This document shows positions 42,801 through 54,815 of a stretch of DNA of 64,000 bases, piece after piece. Position 1 is the first letter of the stretch. Every line of letters starts with the position of its first letter. This DNA comes from Bolinopsis microptera. Lineage: Eukaryota > Ctenophora > Tentaculata > Lobata > Bolinopsidae. The translations under genes were made by a program, and so were the position numbers. The stretch lies in the NCBI RefSeq assembly GCF_026151205.1, contig NC_087074.1, positions 18,551,240 to 18,615,239 of the forward strand, in the 5' to 3' direction. The notes below the pieces were generated by a model. The model did no database searches. It saw only the letters and a list, made by a program, of their open reading frames with translations, and had not been told where the DNA came from.

Positions 42801-45800
42801 ACTGAAGGTTCAGTTGCAGGTTTAGCTGACGTTTTGTAAGAAGTTTTGACGGATATTTTAACATCTGAAGTTCGGACCGAGCCTCCAGGAGCCCGACATG
42901 ACACCTCTTTAGCAGGGGTAGAGTCACATGGAGTGTTAGAAGCAGCAAGTTGTGGAGGTAGAGGTGGAGCTGGTGGTACTGAGGTAGAAACAGAAAGTAG
43001 CTGACTAGGTAGAGGTGGAGCTGGTGGGATCTCATTAAGTGGAGGGAAGTCCATGTTTAGTGGAGTATGGGTAAAGTTGGCGGAAGTTGGTGGAGGTGCA
43101 GGAGGCATTACATGGGCAGGTGGTGGTGGTGCTGGAGCCGGTGGAGCAGGAGGTGGTAACCCTGGAACTCTCCTCCGACTCAGGGTGGACATTTTGCGGG
43201 GTAGTGGTGGGAGATCGCCGGGGTAGGAATTATTGTGATCAGTATTACTGGATTCAGGTAGTGGTACTTTAGTCGCTACGTGAGCTATCTGTGTGCCCTG
43301 GCCTGGTATCCTGCTTTGCTCTGGTAATGTTTTACCAGGGTGTTGCGAGTATTTGTTATCGTTCCTATCATGATAACAATCACTTCCCGAACTAGATCTG
43401 TTACTCAGTCTCCTGTCAGCCACGATCTGGGCGTGTGTCACTGCGTTATCATTGTCTTGATGTCTCCGTGATCTCGCACTACTCTTCCTTCGGTGCACCA
43501 CATCTTCTGTTCCGCTACTTTGACCCCTGTTTTTACTCTCTCCGCGAGATCTTCTAGTTGAGGAGTATTTCTGATGTGTGTTGCTGTTGTTTACTAAACT
43601 TGTTATGTTTACACTGGGCTGGCTGTTGGTTTGAGTTGACTCTAATCGCTGTACTTTTACTTTTTCTCTGATCAGTTCCTTGGAGAGATCCTCCATTCGG
43701 CAACGCATGTCGGAGAGCTGAAAAGGTGACAGGGTTTAGTAAAATAGTCGTCGAATGGAAGTCTCGCTACAATTAGTAATCAAAACATTGATTTAATTAA
43801 ACTATTTCCTTTGCAATGGGTAACAGCTGTCCAGTGTGCCGGGTGGACATAGCATGCAGGCGGAAGTAAGATGATCGCAGAATGGTTCACTTTCAATTTT
43901 GAAGTATTATCCATGCTAAATTTTAAGCGCGTACACAAACACGCGCGCTAATTGTAAACTTAGCGCAGAGTAGAACATAACTCAAGACAACGCGTCTTCC
44001 ATTTCTCTAAAACGGTAGACCCTTTTAGCATATTTGATCCGGTCACAATTTAATTAAGTAACTAATTTAGATGATTAAAGTGAATCTACGTGGAGCCACA
44101 GCCCTGAGGCACGGAGGAACCATGACCAGATTGCCAGATCACGTAATTACATGTCGCCTCTGTATTGTAAATCACCAGGTGGCACGTGATCAAATGAAAT
44201 GCAAAGATTCCAACACACCATTAAGGGGTATGGCTACTCTTTGACATGAAATCATCACGTAATGATCATAAAAAAAGAGGAGTAAAATGTCGGAATATCG
44301 TAATTGTTGTGACCTTATAACGAGGTGAAAGTAAATTAAAGTCGATTTGACAAACTGACGGACTGGCATTGCAGTTGAGCATAATACTAGTTTTCATATG
44401 CTGAACGAATGAATCTTCAGAGGAAATAATGGATATGCTCTTATTGTGCAAGCTGATGGAATTGGAAATAGTTGATAGTTTAATAACGTGAAGAGCAAAC
44501 TGACAGTTATAATACAGAATTGTATGAGAAGCTTTCTAGAGATCCTGAGTTAACAGGACAAACTCTAGGATGAGTGATTGTTCGGCTGACAACGATATTT
44601 GTGGAGTCACGCTGCATGCCTCACAATTGTCGTCCACAATTTACTTTAATCCTTGTTAGAGTGATAATAAAACAGCATTGACCTCATTATTGGTAGTATC
44701 ATGTGACCCCAGTAGTTGCTGTTGTTTCCGCGCCAGAGCACGTGTCATCTCCTCCTTCTCCCCCAGCTTATCTCTCAGCGCCCTGCACTCTTCCTGCAGT
44801 AACCCTGATCTAGCTTGAGCTGCTTCCAGTTTCCGGGTTATCACAGGGATATCAATACAGTTGTCCCGCCACTCCCGCATAGCTTTGTGGAGCGATACAG
44901 CAGTTGTGGGTACTCCCTCTATAATACTTTCAACTGCTAGTTCTAATTCTACCTGATACGTATTATCACTTAGTAATACAATTAACTATGATAGGAGTAA
45001 GAGGAAAATAAGGTAGCAATCAATTAAGAAACAAGCTGAACTAAATGTTTAGTTGAACACTAATATTAACTAACTTATTTATATTAACTAATTTATTATT
45101 AACTTACTTCTTGCTGGTAGAAGGTTCGGATATTAAGAGAAGGAGAAGAATGAACAACTGCAGTGAGTAGGTTTAATAATGTGGAAGTGAAGGTGAAGTC
45201 CTCAACTCTTTCCGATAACAACTTTATAATCACACTAAACTTACTTTCGTTTCCTTCTTTCTGAAATTACGGTTCATGTTAGGCAGTGTATATTGTATAA
45301 GTACCTGATTATTAATATAGCGTTTAAAGAAATGGTAAGATTTATAGCAAATCGCGTAAAGGAAATAAATAAATACGATATTAACCGATAAGATGTTATC
45401 TATTCCAATGAGACATTTACCTTTTTGAAGCACTCCATATGAGAGATCAGTTTAGAATGGTTAGAGTCACCCAGCTTGCAGTACAGAAGCAGAATACTGC
45501 AAATATGTTTTACTGCACCGTACCTACCACTAGCTAATCCTTGGAGTAAGATCTGAAATAGATTAATATAGATTTTAAACTAATTACAACACTACAAATC
45601 TATTACATTTATTGAGGACGTTACAGAAGGAATGTATTTAATGTAGTTATGGAGGAGTCCTAACTCTCCTCACGTTTGTAAATGGAGTTTTCTTTGTATC
45701 ATATATGAATTATCAATCTGAGGGTTTTATTGTTTCCTTTCACATAGTTACTTAACTGCTAATCTGTTAAATATGTTTACCACAAACTTTATCACGCTCA

Positions 45801-48477
45801 TTAGACTAACCTGATAGCCATGCTCATATGAAGCGAGACAGTTGAGTCCGAGCCTGTTGTTGCTGATAAGAACAAGACACTTAGCACAGAGCTCCTGTTC
45901 TGTACCATCACGTGACATTCCTTTCTTTCCTGCTCTTACAGGCGTTGTGACCTAAGATAAGTCAGGTTGACCCGGCCCAAGAACTAAGAAATGTATTTAC
46001 AAAGTAATTAACCATTTGGCAAACTGAGTTAGTTATGATCAATATCTGTATCAGATTATTAACTTTTGGTAAACCGTGTTGATCAAGAATAGTTATTTGA
46101 TTTGCTAATTAATTAATTAATTATAATTATATACCAGATTACTGAGAAGTTTAAGTAGAACTTCGTGACCTCTCTGTTGATCACAAACAAGCTCATTGAA
46201 CCAGAGTCCCATAGAATTACACTCAAGGTCCCTTACAAAAGAAACAAGCAGTTGCTTCAAGTTCAGGAGCGCGCGCACATGTTTTGCTTTGGGTTTTTTC
46301 CGGTTTATAATCTTAGGGTGCAGATGTTTCTCTATCATCGACAGATAGTAGCTCACTGAAAAGGTAATGTCATTAATTATTAATCACAGGAAGTCAGGGT
46401 AAAGATACAGTTAAACTGCGAAGGCACAACACCAAACCAACCCTACTCTATCTCCCAAAAACAACCTTCTCCTGGTCGGCCATGTCCCTCATTCTGCACT
46501 TGACCCCCGCAGAGGTCACAAGCCCATCGGAGCACAAATGAGCGAGAAACGGGGAAGCCTTAGCTACCGGGCCAAGGACTGCATCACTAGCAGCGAAATA
46601 CGGGTATACCCTCCCTTTTACATGCGTTCAACCGGCACCCGAACCACACGCTGTTTCTTAGACATAACTTCCCACCTACATCAGTGTCTTCTCGCATCAA
46701 CTGGCATCGGCAAGTGGCGACACTGTGTAGACTCAACCCTGAGCTTGATCAGAATCTTCAGTCACAAACCTGACACCGTTTCGGGGCTTTCATTGCGATA
46801 CGGTTTTCTGTCAGGTGCCCCAGCAGTCTCTCTTGGACCACCATCTGATCTGACAATCACCCGAGGATACCTGCTAGAGCTCGCGATTTACGACGAGTTA
46901 GCTTATGGCACCTCTGGCTGTTAGGTGAAGTCATAAAGCTCTCATCTCCCACTCTCTTTTCCTAGACAGCAGATAAATCCATCTTGAACAATGGGCTGCA
47001 TCCTTCCCACAATCCCTGACCAACTTCTTGAGGGCTCTCCCAGTCAGACCAATTTTCCTTGATGCACACTCCAAACTTGCTGCGACCACACCTCTAGCAC
47101 CAACCTCAACAGCAAAGCTGAAACATGACCACCCATTAGCTTGTATTTCCGCTTGTAGACTGTTATACCGATCAAGCTTCAGCTCATGGGATGCAGCTAT
47201 TCTCTCTTCCGACGGTACTGTAAGCTCCCACCAGATTACTCTCTTGGAAGCTTTCGAGAAAAGAACCAAATCTGGTCTTAATCTGGTCGTTGCTATATCC
47301 GACGGGAATTTCAGCTGCTTATCCAGGTCTGCTAATACTATCCAATCAGTGGCCCCACTCAGAATCCCAAACTCACTGACTTTCGACCTCTTCACCTCCT
47401 TAAACCTCCCTCCTGCTGGAACAAACTCAATGGCTTTCCGAGTGACACAAGAACTCTTCCTCTTGTTGACTCCGCTCACAATGGAATTTAACTTGGTCAG
47501 CTATTTGTTTAAGCACCTTATCGTGGCGCCATCGGTATCTCCCTTGACTTAGTGCCACAGGACAACCAGCCAGGATATGCGGCACAGTTCCCAACTTGTC
47601 ACCACACAGCTTGCACATCCCATCCTCATCCTCGCTCCACTTGGATGCTAAAGCTGGTGTAACAAGCGTGCCATACACAGCACTAAGCAGAAAACCGATT
47701 AATGAGTCCCCATACTTGAAGAGCGTGTGCCAGCTCATGTCAGTCCTTATCACCAGCTCTCTCCAATTACCCCACCTGGACTGCATCTCCAACGTACCCA
47801 ACTGCACCTCTCTTTCCTTCCTGATGTTCTCCTTAACCCTATCCAACACCTCCCTCTGCTGCTCCTTTTCTGACATCTTCTCCCAGGGCTTCTTCCAATC
47901 ACCGAAACCAATTCCCGCTCTACTAAGAGGTTGCACCATACCTCGCACTGACTCACACACCAAGTCTCTTTCAGCTTCGTGAAGCTGAGCATCTGCCTTC
48001 CAAACTCTCCCAGACCGCACCTGGGGTTGCACCGCTCTGATCAAAGCATCCTGAGATGTTTGATATGACTGCAAGAGACGGCACTTTTCTACTTTCCAAG
48101 TGTCGGTTAGGCTGTCGATGGGGAGAGCAACACTGGATGAATGACAAAACAGGCAAGAGCTACTAAGCGTGTGTCCCACTCCTAGCCATTTTCTGAGATG
48201 ACTGTTAGTTGTTTGCTCCCAGCGAGAAACAGTGCTGATCGGGATATCATAAATTATTATAATATGAAATACAAAGACATGTTTGATTAAGGTAATAGTG
48301 CACGTGATACTACTAAGTGATGGAATTCAAGGAAACATAAGTGAGATTTAAAATACCTGATTTGCAGTTTCCTGTGAAGTCCTCTCTGAATGTTTCTGTG
48401 CGAAAGCCACTTGAAGAGGCAGCATTGCTGGAACTTTGTCCTCTGAAGGTCAACCTCCTTAAAATCGTACCGGTCAT
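39844..48477 (-). CDS. Formin (GBD/FH3-FH1-FH2), closest in feel to FMNL/DAAM class, 14 exons
   Basis: Actin filament nucleator and elongator. Exons, 5' to 3': 48357-48477, 46135-46355, 45811-45951, 45421-45552, 45108-45239, 44683-44952, 42458-43717, 42139-42265, 41846-41972, 41293-41498, 40893-41168, 40613-40716, 40198-40354, 39844-39975. Phases agree throughout if one extra base in exon 7 is discounted, giving about 1134 residues. Exons 2-5 look like the Rho-binding/FH3 armadillo region (GLWFNELVC, EHGYQ, LASGRYGAVKHI). Exon 6 is coiled coil. Exon 7 holds the proline-rich FH1 (PPAPPAPAPPPP and similar blocks) for profilin-actin and the FH2 start KLPLLHWNAVR. Exons 8-13 encode FH2 (GTYWNDVN, RLKKVLEIILALGNFMNSQ, GFKIQSLSKI, TLLHYIVKT). 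The last exon has a basic KKKKK patch near the C-terminus, as in DAAM/FMNL tails. The start ATG at 48477 opens exon 1; intron 1 contains a retroelement fragment. Confidence 0.93.
42557..42620 (-). other. 27/28-bp tandem duplication with apparent +1 frameshift in formin FH1
   Basis: Adjacent units GGAGCACC-TTCTGCACCGCG and GGGGCACCCTTCTGCACCGC (reading the minus strand) differ by one extra C, located near 42590. Upstream the FH1 frame reads PKAPGAPSAPRAPGAP; downstream the FH2-bearing frame reads SAPRAPGAP again and then AKMTLSKQPQVKLPLLHW. Without the extra base the frames join and all downstream exon phases fit. It may be an assembly error in a repeat or a real disruptive allele. Confidence 0.75.
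43718..44682. other. Formin intron 6
   Basis: A 965-bp intron. Short GC-rich words (GCGCGTACACAAACACGCGCGC near 43927) form an imperfect inverted pair. No ORF or repeat of note. Confidence 0.55.
46931..48179 (-). pseudogene. Retroelement C-terminal fragment with zinc knuckle and REL-type endonuclease motif
   Basis: Two overlapping minus-strand frames (48179 to about 47470, then 47479 to 46931) read as one protein after a frameshift. The first ends with CKLCGDKLGTVPHILAGC, a CxxC...HxxxxC knuckle found after the reverse transcriptase in some non-LTR elements. The second contains RPDLVLFSKASKRVIWWELTVPSEE, i.e. a PD...ELTVP core of restriction-like (PD-(D/E)xK) endonucleases of R2-like and related elements (residues shown are the key part of about 47220-47300). 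The reverse transcriptase itself is absent, so the copy is 5'-truncated. It lies in formin intron 1, in the same orientation. Confidence 0.72.
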
Positions 48478-48546
48478 GTTTATTGCGTTACATTACATAA
48501 ATAACATTTCTGAAACTGTTTGTTTATTTAAGAAAATATACTTATT

Positions 48547-49033
48547 TGTCCTGTTATTGGGTGAACAATAGTTCTGTAATAATATAATAATAATAATATT
48601 GTGCAGAGATCTATCTTCTGTTGCATGGGTCATGAAATTGATGAATCTATACTTAAAGAATATCGTTCAAGTTTTGCTAGAACGTTTTCTCGAGTAATAT
48701 CAGTCCTACACGCCTGCCCAATAAAACAAATCAAAGTTTGAGGTGATCTTCATGAGTGTAGTGTGTATCTAGGGACTATTGTTCTTAAAGTTGACAATAA
48801 TTGAGCTACAATGTTAGTCAAACTACAGTGCTTGGGACAAACTTCTTTCATCTTCTATTCCATGAGGATAGCAGCACAGGCATAGTTTATTAAAAGCGTT
48901 GAAGTTTCTAATCAATAAGGGTGACACGGTTCAATGATGTTCAAAGAACAGATTGTAATTGTTGTGCTCAACCCCGTCCCTTGCTGCCGTGTGACACGTT
49001 CTAAAGTCGCAACGAGCACCTTATTACACGTTT
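48547..49033 (+). repeat. Direct repeat DR-left flanking the inverted-repeat structure
   Basis: Begins TGTCCTGTTATTGGGTGAAC and ends TTATTACACGTTT. It matches 59297-59833 in the same orientation with few substitutions and small indels (the right copy has an extra block of about 60 bases near 59655-59715). After TTATTACACGTTT the two copies diverge at once. Confidence 0.88.
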
Positions 49034-49313
49034 GATATCTGTAAGATAAGTGCATTGCTTATTATCGCTGTTACAAATTCATGTTTCACTATCAGCTCTT
49101 GCGCTTACCCAACCCAATAAACAGCTTTTGAGTAAATCTTTATAATTCTTTCCCTGAAAAAGCTACAGAGTCACAGATTGCTATTCTTGTTATATTTGAG
49201 GGACCTTTATATCTCAGTAAAGTATATTAACACTGCACTATTTTTACATATATTTTCTATTTTGGTGATAAGTAATTGCAGCTCCAGTATAAGAGAAGGT
49301 TGACTTTATGTAT
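49034..49313. other. Unique spacer between direct repeat and left arm
   Basis: About 280 bases that have no counterpart at the right side, where the direct repeat and the inverted arm adjoin and even overlap. Nothing recognised. Confidence 0.6.
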
Positions 49314-51162
49314 GAACTGCTGTTCACCTAATTACCTGAGGTAATAGATGTGGATACTGGCGGGGAGGTGATAATTGTTTGTTTACGTTTTAGGTGGCGC
49401 CTCTATTCAGCAGGTTGAAGAGGTGATGCAAATTTTGTATTATAGAACGCTTGTAACACTTGTAACTCCTTCTTGTTACCCCCCTTTGAAGGTCCCGAAT
49501 TATTTTCTGAACGAAAACTTAAAAATAACCGAGAAATCGACCTTCTTATTAACTCATTATTGATGACTGTTACTGACCTAAAATTGCACGAAAAATCGAT
49601 TTAACTAGGTTTCAGAACCTATAAACACTTCCTCATCCCTCAAAATGGATGTTTTATATAGTTAATACGAGCAACAAGCAACATATATTTTGATCCTTCG
49701 GTTCTACTCATGACCTAGGGCCTAGGGAGTTAAGCTGAAACCGAAAGATCGAGGCAATCCTCACCTTAACTGATCGAACAGGTACTAACACAATTTTCAG
49801 ATAGATATGTTCGTTGCAATATGTTTATTGCAGCTTGCAACTTGAGTGAAGAGCAGAGTACGAAAACACACAGCAGGTTAGCAACTCATTTTGGTGACTG
49901 TTTCTCACCTACCATTGTGCGAGACATCGATTTAGGTTGGTTTCACAGCCCAACAACACTCACAATTCATGTTTTACTCAAGCAAAGAACATTTTGATTC
50001 TGCAACGAAAGAACAAGGATATCGTCTCGTTAACAACTCGAACAGGTACTATCACAATTTTCAGTCAAAATAAAGACAATGAAGGTAGGTAACCAACACC
50101 ATGATATAACAATCATAATAACAACTGAATTACATTTTTTTCTGAACGACGGGCAGCCATGCACTCCGTGATCCTGACTGAGCAACCAATTGTAATAGAG
50201 GTGTTATGTCACGTGACACCGATCCGTCCACTCACAAACAGGAAGAGTGAGCAGACGGATATTATATATATTGTCTGTTTACTTTTCTTATCTGTATTTG
50301 ACCCTCTGTTCAATTTGTTATCTCTACCACAGCTTGGCTCGGCAATTTCAAGGTACACACGCCATGATTACGTCATGAACTAGAAATAGTTGTACAGAAT
50401 ACAAGTCACATTCACATTTCACATACTTCAATTAACATTTTAACCCTAATTTTGATAGCTTTGAGCAACTAAAGTTCGTGGCTTTCAAGTGTCACCATAC
50501 TCTAACTACACTAGTGAATTTTATAAATTCATAAGGTAAAACCTACAGGAGGACATGACAATTAGGGTTAAGTTTGACCCAATTTCCCGAGCTTACCAGG
50601 TTCTACCATGTGTCAGGAGCCGTTGGGACGCTCAATGTAAATAGTCCACCCCGGGTTTGACCAGGTGACATTTTAATCCACCACTGTAGTATTGGTTGTT
50701 ATCTATCATATGTTCAATAATCACTGTTCTAACAGTGACCTGTTACTCTGGTCGGCACCTCTACTGCATCTGCATGAGATCAAATGAGAAACTGAGAGGG
50801 TGCACGTGAACGCTAACAGGGTGCATGTCAGCACATGATGACCCGTGAAGCAAATTCTTAGTTGCCTGTTTAAATTTCTTCCTCATTTATCGTTTTAGTT
50901 GAAAATTCCTTTTTAATCAATCTTCAGTCAGAACTTTAAACCAGGGGAAGCGATCCATAATTGGCATCCGTACGACAAATATAAAGTGGTGTGAAGAGTT
51001 TATACACACGTTCATCAAGTTATTTTGTTACACACAATGTTTATCTTCTTTGTTAACAATAGCTTCGTGATGTTAAGGAGAATATTTCAACTAATGTTAA
51101 GATTCGCTGAGACCTATTGACTAGACATGTTTTACATTTTCTTATTGTCCTGCTGGTTTGTT

Positions 51163-51198
51163 GACCAGCCTCATAGAGCTAGCTCTGTGAGGCTGGTC
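51163..51198. repeat. 36-bp near-perfect palindrome (copy 1)
   Basis: GACCAGCCTCATAGAGCT is followed directly by its inverted complement AGCTCTGTGAGGCTGGTC with a single mismatch pair. Copies are at 51386-51421 in the same arm and 55161-55196 in the right arm. It would form a long hairpin in DNA or RNA. Confidence 0.9.
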
Positions 51199-51385
51199 TC
51201 CATACCCACGTCCAACAATTTATTGCATATTTGTATATTTCAACTAATATTAAGATTCGCTGAGACCTATTGACGGGACATGTTTTACATTTTCTTATAT
51301 TTGTATATTTCAACTAATGTTAAGATTCGCTGAGACCTATTGACGGGACATGTTTTACATTTTCTTATTGTCCTGCTGGTTTGTT

Positions 51386-51421
51386 GACCAGCCTCATAGA
51401 GCTAGCTCTGTGAGGCTGGTC
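51386..51421. repeat. 36-bp near-perfect palindrome (copy 2)
   Basis: Second copy, produced by the tandem duplication of about 224 bases that is specific to the left arm. Confidence 0.9.
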
Positions 51422-51517
51422 TCCATACCCACGTCCAACAATTTATTGCATATTTGTTACACGCTAACCTAACCAGCTGATGGTCATATTGATTATCATG
51501 ACATAAAGTTATTTATA

Positions 51518-51883
51518 ATGAATCTGGTTACTACATTTAAACCCAATTTAACGTGGAATTTGGACGTGTCACAGTTCAAATTTGAGTGAGCCGCCCTGTC
51601 AGGCTGTCAATAGCTGTCTAGGAGATAGTCGGCTCGTAATGTAAAAACTGCCGGATATGACCGGTGCCAGGGTTTCTCATAATTATGATAGTTCCCTACG
51701 TCCTCTGTAGCTATTCCCACGATAGAATTCCTATTTTGATTCATGGCCGTGATGAATGGATTTCCAGTAGATTTCATTCGAAGTCGAATCACTTCGGGTT
51801 TTATTTTGATAGCGAGCTATTGTAAACCAATTGCTCCTATTCTCACTAACTATCAGACGATTTACGTATAGTAGTATATTCAT
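51518..51883. mobile_element. 366-bp insertion in the left arm with TATA target duplication
   Basis: Inverted ends ATGAAT...ATTCAT, flanked by TATA (51514-51517 and 51884-51887). The homologous site in the right arm (about 55060-55075) is empty: it goes from the TTATTTATA-equivalent directly into the G/C run. A non-autonomous element; family unknown. Confidence 0.72.
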
Positions 51884-52084
51884 TATAAAGGGGGGGGGGG
51901 GGGGGGGGTGACATGTCTCCAATGTCTCCAATGTCTCTTGTCTTTTTTGAAAAGATAGGGTGCAGAGACATGTCCTGGAGACATTGGAGACATTGGAGAC
52001 ACAGCTTTTGGAGACATTGGAGACATTGGGGACAAGTTTGAGACATTGGAGACAAGCTTGGAGACATTGGAGACGTAGATGTAT

Positions 52085-54815
52085 GATTGGAGAAGAGGAG
52101 GATCTAGGAGGAGGATGACCCAGGAGGAGGACTCAGGAGGAGGAAGAGGAGGATGAGGACTCAGGAAGAGGACTGAGAAGGAGGAGAACTGAGGAGTACT
52201 GAGGAGGATGGCTGAGGAGGATGGCTGAGGAGGATGACTGAGGAGGATGACTGAGGAGGAGGAGGAGAAGGACTGAGGAGGAGAAGGAGGAGGACCTAGG
52301 AGGAGGACCCAGGAGCAGGAGGACCCAGGAGGAGGACTCATGAGGAGGAGGAGGAGGACTCAGGAGGAGGACTCAGGAAGAGGACTGAGGAGGACTCAGG
52401 AAGAGGACTGAGGAGGACTGAGAAGGAGGAGGACTGAGGAGTACTGAGGAGGATGACTGAGGAGGATGACTGAGGGGGATGACTGAGAGGGAGGAGGAGG
52501 AGAAGAAGGACTGAGGAGAAGGAGACGGAGGAGGAATTAGGAGGATGAGGACCCAGGAGGAGGACTCAGGAGGAAGAGGAGGAGGAGGACTCAGGAGGAC
52601 TGAAAAGGAAGAGGACTGAGGATAACTGAGGAGGAGGAGGACTGAATAGGAGGAGGAGGAGGGGGACTGGGGGAGGACTGAGGATGAAGAAGACTGACGA
52701 GAAGGATGAGGAGGAGGACTGAGGAGGAGGACTGATGACTGAGGAGGATGAAGAGGAGGAAGACCCAGAGGAGGAGGACTGAGGAGGAGGATGAGGACTG
52801 AGGAGGACTGAGGACGATGGCTGAGGAGGATGGCTGAGGGGGATGACTGAGAAGGAGGAGGAGGAGGAGGAAGAGGACTGAGGAGGAGGAGTAGGACTGA
52901 GGAGAAGAAGGAGGAGGACCTAGGAGGAGGAGGACCCAGGAGGAGGACTCAGGAGGAGGAGGAGAACTCAGGAAGAGGACTGAGGAGGACTGAGAAGGAG
53001 GAGGACTGAGGAGTACTGAGGAGGATGGCTGAGGAGGATGGCTGAGGAGGATGACTGAGGAGGATGACTGAGGAGGATGACTGAGGAGGAGGAGAAGGAG
53101 GAGGTGGAGGAGAAGGACTGAGGAGGAAAAGGACTGAGGAGAAGGAGAAGATGGAGGAACTAGGAGGAGGAGGACCCAGAAGGAGGACTCAGGAGGAAGA
53201 GGAGGAGGACTCAGGAGGACTTAGGAGGAATGAGAAGGAGGAGGACTGAGGAGAACTGAGGAGGAGGAGGAGGAGGACTGAATAGGAGGAGGAGGAGGGG
53301 GACTGAGGGAGGACTGAGGAGGAGGAGGACTGACGAGAAGGATGAGGAGGAGGACTGAGGACTGAGGAAGAAGAGGAGGAGGATGAAGAGGAGGAAGAGG
53401 ACCCACGAGGAGGAGGACTGAAGAGGAGGATGAGGATAAGGACTGAGGAGGAGGAGGAGGACTGAGGAGGAGGAGGAGAAAGACTGAGGAGAAGAAGGAG
53501 GAGGACCTAGGTGAAGGAGGACCCAGGAGGAGGACTCAGGAGGAAGAGGAGGACTCAAGAGGAGGACTCAGGAGAACTGAGGAGGAGGAGGAGGAGGAGT
53601 GAATAGGAGGATGAGGGTGACTGGGGAGGACTGAGGAGGCGAAGGACTAAGGAGAAGGATGAGGAGGAGGACTGAGGAGGAGGATGAGGACTGAGGAGGA
53701 GGACTGAGGAGTACTGAGGAGGATGGCTGAGGAGGATGGCTGAGGAGGATGGTTGAGGAGGATGGCTGAGGAGGATGACTGAGGAGGATGACTGAGAGGG
53801 AGGAGGAGGAGGAGGAGGAGAAGGAGGAGGACCTAGGAGGAGGAGGACTCAGGAGGAGGAGGAGGACTCAGGAGGAGGACTCAGGAGTACTGAGGGGGAT
53901 GGCTGAGGAGGATGGCTGAGGAGGATGGCTGAGGAGGATGGCTGAGGAGGATGGCTGAGGAGGATGGCTGAGGAGGATGGCTGAGGAGAATGACTGAGGA
54001 GGATGACTGAGAGGGGGGAGGAGGAGGAGGAGGAGAAAGAGGAGGACCTAGGAGGAGGACTCAGGAGGAGGACTCAGGAGGAAGACTGAGAAGGAGGAGG
54101 ACTGAGGAGAACTGAGGAGGAGGAGGACTGAATAGGAGGAGGAGGGGGACTGGGGGAGGACTGAGGAGGAGGGGGACTTGGGGAGGACTGAGGAGGAGGA
54201 GGACTGACGAGAAGGATGAGGAGAAGGACTGAGGAGGAGGACTGATGATTGAGGAGGAAGAGGAGGAAGAGGAGGAAGAGGAGGAGGATGAAGAGGAGGA
54301 GGAGGAGGACCCAGGAGGAGGAGGACCCAGGAGGAGGACCCAGGAGGAGGACTCAGGAGGGGGAGGAGAACGACTGAGGAGGACTGAGGAGGAAGTGGAG
54401 GAGGAGGAGGAGGTGGAGAACTGAGGAGGAGGAGGACTCAGGAGGAGGATTCAGGAAGAGGACTCAGGAGTAGGACTGAGAAGGAGGAGGACTGAGGAGA
54501 ACTGAGGAGGAGGAGGAGGAGGAGTACTGAATAGGAGGAGGAGGGGGACTGGGGAAGGACTGAGGAAGAGGGAGACTTGGGGAGGACTGAGGAGGAGTAG
54601 GACTGACGAGAAGGATGAGGAGGAGGACTGAGGAGGAGGACTGATGATTGAGGAGGAAGAGGAGGAGGATGAAGAGGAGGAGGAGGACCCATGAGGAGAA
54701 GGACCCAGGAGGAGGACCCAGGAGGAGGACTCAGGAGGAGGAGAACGACTGAGGAGGACTGAGGAGGAGGTGGAAGAGGAGGAGGAGGAGGAGGAGGATG
54801 AGGAGGAGGAGTCTC
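52085..54815. repeat. Purine-rich GAGGA/GGCTGA minisatellite core
   Basis: About 2.7 kb of almost pure purine strand (A/G with scattered CT in CTGAG). Subunits include GAGGAGGATGGCTGA (15 bp, clearly tandem at 53708-53975) and GAGGACTGAGGAGGAG. It is bounded on both sides by GAGACATTGG units in opposite orientation, so it is the loop of the large inverted repeat. Open frames on the minus strand (Ser/Pro/Leu) are composition effects. Related sequence opens the window at 1-290. Confidence 0.95.

Larger units (their letters stand above)
49314..52084 (+). repeat. Left arm of large inverted repeat
   Basis: Read left to right it matches the reverse complement of 54816-59320. The outer end GAACTGCTGTTCACCTAATT equals the inverted start of the right direct repeat. 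Shared landmarks are GGTGGCGCCTCTATTCAGCA (49393), the CTCATGACCTAGGGCC segment (about 49705), the CGTGACACC/CACAAACAGGAAGAG segment (about 50210-50250), the hairpin at 51163, and the GAGACATTGG repeats at 51905-52075. This arm has an extra tandem duplication (about 51232-51456) and a 366-bp insertion (51518-51883). Identity is high but not perfect. Confidence 0.9.

Noticed and set aside
46538..46924. 128-codon plus-strand ORF beside the retroelement fragment
   Set aside because: No domain is recognisable, and it lies in the presumed 3' region of the minus-strand element.
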